In this document: positions 61,467 to 64,000 of the stretch, piece by piece
Layout: every line of letters starts with the position of its first letter
Position numbering within the stretch: position 1 is the first letter of the stretch
From: Candidatus Hydrogenedentota bacterium
GTDB lineage: Bacteria > Hydrogenedentota > Hydrogenedentia > Hydrogenedentales > CAITNO01
DNA length: 64,000 bases
Assembly: GCA_018056705.1 (NCBI GenBank)
Contig: JAGPFE010000010.1
Location: 1 to 64,000 of the forward strand
Direction: 5' to 3'
The notes under the pieces: generated by a model
Databases searched by the model: none
What the model was told of the DNA's origin: nothing
Seen by the model: only the letters and a program-made list of their open reading frames with translations
Position numbers and translations under genes: made by a program

Positions 61467-62888
61467 ATGGCGGATACAAAACTGACGAGGCGGGCCTTTC
61501 TGGCCTCCGCGACCCTGGCAGCCGGGGCTGCCAGCCTGAAATGGAGTTGGGCGCAAACGGTGAACACTGCCCGGGTGGTGCCACGCAAAGTTTCACCCAA
61601 CGAAAAACTGAACGTGGCCGGCATCGGCGTGGGCGGCATGGGCAGCGGTGATATCCGAAGTGTTGGACAGTTCAAGGACCTCGTGAACATCGTGGCCCTG
61701 TGCGACGTGGATACCTCTGAAAAACAGATCGGCGAAGCCAGGGCGGCGTTTCCGGACGCGAAATTCTACACGGATTACCGGAAAATGCTCGAAGAAATGG
61801 ACAAGGAAATAGACGCGGTAACGGTTTCCACGCCGGACCACACCCACGCGCTCGCCGGTTACATGGCGATGAAGATGGGCAAGCACTGCCGGATTCAGAA
61901 ACCGCTGACCCATACCATCGCCGAAGCCCGCCTGTTGGCGAAAACGTATAAAGAGAATCCAGACGTGGTAGCCGTCATGGGCAACCAGGGCCACTCGAAG
62001 AACGGCGTGCGGGAACTGTGTGAACTGGTGTGGTCTGGCGCGCTGGGTGAAATCCGCGAGGCCCATAGTTGGACCAACCGGCCGATCTGGCCGCAGGGCC
62101 TTAAGAGTCCGTTAAAGGAACAGCCGGTTCCCGAGACCATGCAGTGGGATCTCTGGCTGGGTGCCGCTCCTTTCCGCCCCTACAACAAGGGTTACGCTCC
62201 TTTCAAATGGCGTGGCTGGTGGGATTTCGGTTGTGGTGCCATTGGAGACATGGCCTGCCATATCATGGATCCCGTGTTCTGGGTCCTCCAGTTGGATAAG
62301 GCCCCTCGTTTTACCGTGGAAGTGGTGCGACAGGATGGACAGACCGATCAGTGCTTCCCGAAGAAAAGCGTGATCAAGTTCGAGTTTCCCGAGCGGGAAA
62401 CGCCTTACGGAAAGATGCCGCCCCTCACGGTGTACTGGTATGACGGAGGCGAGTTGCCACCCCGGCCGGAAGGCATCCCTGCGGATGAGCAATTGGGTGA
62501 CGGCGATAACGGTTCGCTATTCATTGGATCCAAGGCTGTGGCATCCTGTTGCACCTATGGCGAGAATCCCAGGTTGCACCCCGAACCTTTGAACAAGGAT
62601 CTCAAGAAGCCGGATCCCATGTTGCCGCGGGTTCCCGATGAAAATCCCTACCTCGAGTGGATCAAGGTATGCCGGGACAAGTCGGTGGCCATTCCGAACG
62701 GAATTTCCTATCTCGACTACGCGGGACCGTTGACCGAAGTGGCGAACATGGGCAATGTCGCCCTTGCGGTGGGTGTTGGCGTGAAACTGGAGTTCGACGT
62801 GGCTTCCATGTCTTTCACGAACAACAAGGATGCCAACAAGTACCTCAGCAAGGAATATCGCAAGCCCTTCGATTTCCTGCCGCTGTAA
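61467..62888 (+). CDS. TAT-exported Gfo/Idh/MocA oxidoreductase B
   Basis: A 473-residue protein with a twin-arginine signal (LTRRAFLASATLAAG). The Rossmann motif is AGIGVGGMGSGD near 52. The lysine motif reads CRIQKPLTHTI, the QKP variant common in exported members of this family. Later blocks are GNQGHSKNG, a Trp-rich PFRPYNKGYAPFKWRGWWDF and GDMACHIMDP with the catalytic-region His. It is only distantly similar to oxidoreductase A. AAGGAG lies 8 nt before ATG 61467. A promoter and a strong terminator frame it, so it is monocistronic. The substrate is unknown; sugars or inositols are typical. Confidence 0.92.
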   Translation: MADTKLTRRAFLASATLAAGAASLKWSWAQTVNTARVVPRKVSPNEKLNVAGIGVGGMGSGDIRSVGQFKDLVNIVALCDVDTSEKQIGEARAAFPDAKFYTDYRKMLEEMDKEIDAVTVSTPDHTHALAGYMAMKMGKHCRIQKPLTHTIAEARLLAKTYKENPDVVAVMGNQGHSKNGVRELCELVWSGALGEIREAHSWTNRPIWPQGLKSPLKEQPVPETMQWDLWLGAAPFRPYNKGYAPFKWRGWWDFGCGAIGDMACHIMDPVFWVLQLDKAPRFTVEVVRQDGQTDQCFPKKSVIKFEFPERETPYGKMPPLTVYWYDGGELPPRPEGIPADEQLGDGDNGSLFIGSKAVASCCTYGENPRLHPEPLNKDLKKPDPMLPRVPDENPYLEWIKVCRDKSVAIPNGISYLDYAGPLTEVANMGNVALAVGVGVKLEFDVASMSFTNNKDANKYLSKEYRKPFDFLPL

Positions 62889-62912
62889 GCGGTTGACGCG
62901 TTGAAACCATGG

Positions 62913-62948
62913 TTCGCGGCCCGGGAATTCCTGGGTCGCGAATTTTTT
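62913..62948 (+). terminator. Intrinsic terminator after oxidoreductase B
   Basis: A 13-bp stem (TTCGCG plus a GC-rich part, with two G-U pairs) closes on an AATT loop and is followed by six T at 62943-62948. Confidence 0.88.
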
Positions 62949-62949
62949 G

Positions 62950-62978
62950 TTGTTAAATCTGGCCGTCTTTGTAATAAT
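62950..62978 (+). promoter_or_regulatory. Candidate promoter of the TPR protein gene
   Basis: TTGTTA (62950-62955), a 17-bp spacer and AATAAT (62973-62978) lie directly after the preceding terminator, in an AT-rich patch unlike its surroundings, about 50 bp before the ATG. Confidence 0.4.
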
Positions 62979-63029
62979 ATAAAAGTTGACACGAGTCGTG
63001 ACTGTCGCAGTTTGCGGCGGAGCAACGCT

Positions 63030-64000
63030 ATGATCACCAATGAAGAAGCCAAGCGCCTGTACGAGGAGGCCCGGGGTCTGATCGAAGCCGGAGATTTCGA
63101 ACAGGCCCTCGAGAAACTGAATGTCCTCGACCGGGAAAGGCCCAACAGCCGACGGGTTACCTATTACCGGGCGCTGTGCCTTGCCAGGTCAGGCAAGCCG
63201 GACATGGCCAAGGCCATCATGACCAGCCTGACTGACCGGATTGAACCGGAGGCACTGGAAAAACTCAGGCAGATCATTGCCCGGGTGGAAGCCGACAGCA
63301 AGATCTCCTCCACCGGACATGAACTTCCCCCGGAACTCGAAAAAGATAATCATGAACCCCTGACGGTGCTCGAACCGAATTTATTACAAATACAGTCGGT
63401 TATTTCCACTTCTGTTGACACGTGCACGGTGATGGCGGTCATTCGAAGCGGGCTCTTTCGCTTGGGGGACAGCCTGAAATTGCCCGGAACAGGGGGGCAG
63501 GAGGAACTGGCGGAAATCTTGCGGATCGGTACGGCGAACGCCCCGTTGCGTTTCGCCCGGGAAGGCATGGTGGTGCCCATGCTGGTCAAGGCCCAGTCCA
63601 CGCGCCTGGTGCCAGGCATGAACGCGGGATGCCGGCAGAAAAAACGGGACACGAAAGTTTCAACGTCCCGCGTGGTGCCGGAAGAGCGGGGGCCAGTGAT
63701 TTGCTGGGATGAAACGCTGGAGAACGCGGAACGGCTGTCGCGGAAAAAGGAGTACGCCGCCGCGGCGCAACAGGTTGAATCCTATCTCGAAACTCATCCG
63801 GAAAGCGTGCTCGCCCATCGCCTGATGGCAGAGATCCTGCGGGATGCGCCTCCTCCGCTAGGGAATGTAGAACAGGCCTTGGCGCATGCCACGCGCGCCT
63901 ACGAAGATGGTGGGTTTACCGACCCCCCCACGGTGTACTTATACGCGGAACTGCTGGCTAGCAATGGTGACACGGAAAAAGGTCTTTGCGCCCTGGAGGA
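63030..64000 (+). CDS. TPR-repeat protein (partial, runs off the window end)
   Basis: The visible 323 codons have no stop. Residues 5-70 form TPR-like helices (EEARGLIEAGDFEQALEKLN and YYRALCLARSGKPDMA). Residues about 120-190 form a different, beta-rich block with LRIGTANAPLRFAREGMVVP. TPR-like helices resume at about 230-323 (LSRKKEYAAAAQQVESYL, RLMAEILRD). No signal peptide is present, so it starts as a cytoplasmic protein. GGAG precedes ATG 63030. TPR proteins scaffold complexes; the partners are unknown and the C-terminus may carry a further domain. Confidence 0.82.
   Translation, partial: MITNEEAKRLYEEARGLIEAGDFEQALEKLNVLDRERPNSRRVTYYRALCLARSGKPDMAKAIMTSLTDRIEPEALEKLRQIIARVEADSKISSTGHELPPELEKDNHEPLTVLEPNLLQIQSVISTSVDTCTVMAVIRSGLFRLGDSLKLPGTGGQEELAEILRIGTANAPLRFAREGMVVPMLVKAQSTRLVPGMNAGCRQKKRDTKVSTSRVVPEERGPVICWDETLENAERLSRKKEYAAAAQQVESYLETHPESVLAHRLMAEILRDAPPPLGNVEQALAHATRAYEDGGFTDPPTVYLYAELLASNGDTEKGLCALE

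Overview
The window is about 64 kb of GC-rich bacterial chromosome, densely packed with genes on both strands. The organism is Gram-negative: lpxA and lpxB are present, along with lipoprotein signal peptides, twin-arginine (TAT) signal peptides and envelope proteins. Two exported Gfo/Idh/MocA oxidoreductases, a secreted DUF1080 protein, GH43 and GH99 glycosidases and an ECF sigma/anti-sigma pair resemble the gene content of Hydrogenedentota, Planctomycetota, Lentisphaerota or similar lineages. That placement is inferred from gene content only. I see no rRNA, CRISPR array, prophage or transposase gene.

Layout. 1-3710 (minus): a YhaN-like membrane ATPase (cut by the window edge) and its SbcD/YhaO-like nuclease partner. 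3.8-7 kb: three tRNA genes (Val, Gln, Glu) with clear promoters, a secreted DUF1080 protein, a glycosyltransferase and an Mpo1-like protein. 7-10.7 kb (minus): a secreted GH43 enzyme and a large propeller protein. 10.8-13.8 kb (minus): pyrR-pyrB-pyrC with a promoter. 14.2-20 kb (plus): lpxA, a GnnA-like oxidoreductase, lpxB and polA, all closely spaced or overlapping. 20-32.4 kb (plus): rho, a 48-residue small ORF, tlyA, recN, a LOG-like protein, pyrF, pyrE, a UvrD/PcrA helicase, pheA, xseA, xseB and ispA. 32.4-36.4 kb (minus): anti-sigma, ECF sigma, a second polyprenyl synthase and ribulokinase. 36.5-41.2 kb (plus): a hybrid histidine kinase, a YkgJ-type cysteine-cluster protein and two tandem alpha/beta hydrolases. 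41.2-44.1 kb (minus): a homocysteine methyltransferase family protein, a nucleotide-sugar dehydrogenase and deoC. 44.2-47.8 kb (plus): apbE, a TAT-exported Gfo/Idh protein and YceI, closed by a strong terminator and a palindromic repeat element. 48-58 kb: an aldo/keto reductase, GH99, two unknown envelope proteins, an acyl-CoA ligase, a GDPD lipoprotein, an exported hydrolase, a PGAM5-like phosphatase and ruvAB. 58.2-64 kb (plus): an FHA-GAF-adenylate cyclase overlapping an arabinose/fucose isomerase family gene, a second TAT-exported Gfo/Idh protein with a promoter and terminator, and a TPR protein cut by the window end.

Functions. Pyrimidine synthesis is split into two clusters (pyrRBC and pyrFE). 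Lipid A, isoprenoid, DNA-repair and recombination genes form the housekeeping core. Carbohydrate genes (GH43, ribulokinase, AraA-like isomerase, DUF1080, exported Gfo/Idh, GH99, deoC) are scattered, suggesting a polysaccharide degrader without one dedicated utilisation locus.

Points most worth checking: lpxA and lpxB flank a GnnA-like gene with no GnnB; PyrC has Gln in place of a metal-ligand His; the nuclease has GNND instead of GNHD; apbE overlaps a TAT oxidoreductase gene; the cyclase and isomerase genes overlap; an 83-bp palindromic element has a half copy 34 kb away; and a 48-residue hydrophobic ORF lies between rho and tlyA. I did not find one clear, wholly new multi-gene system.
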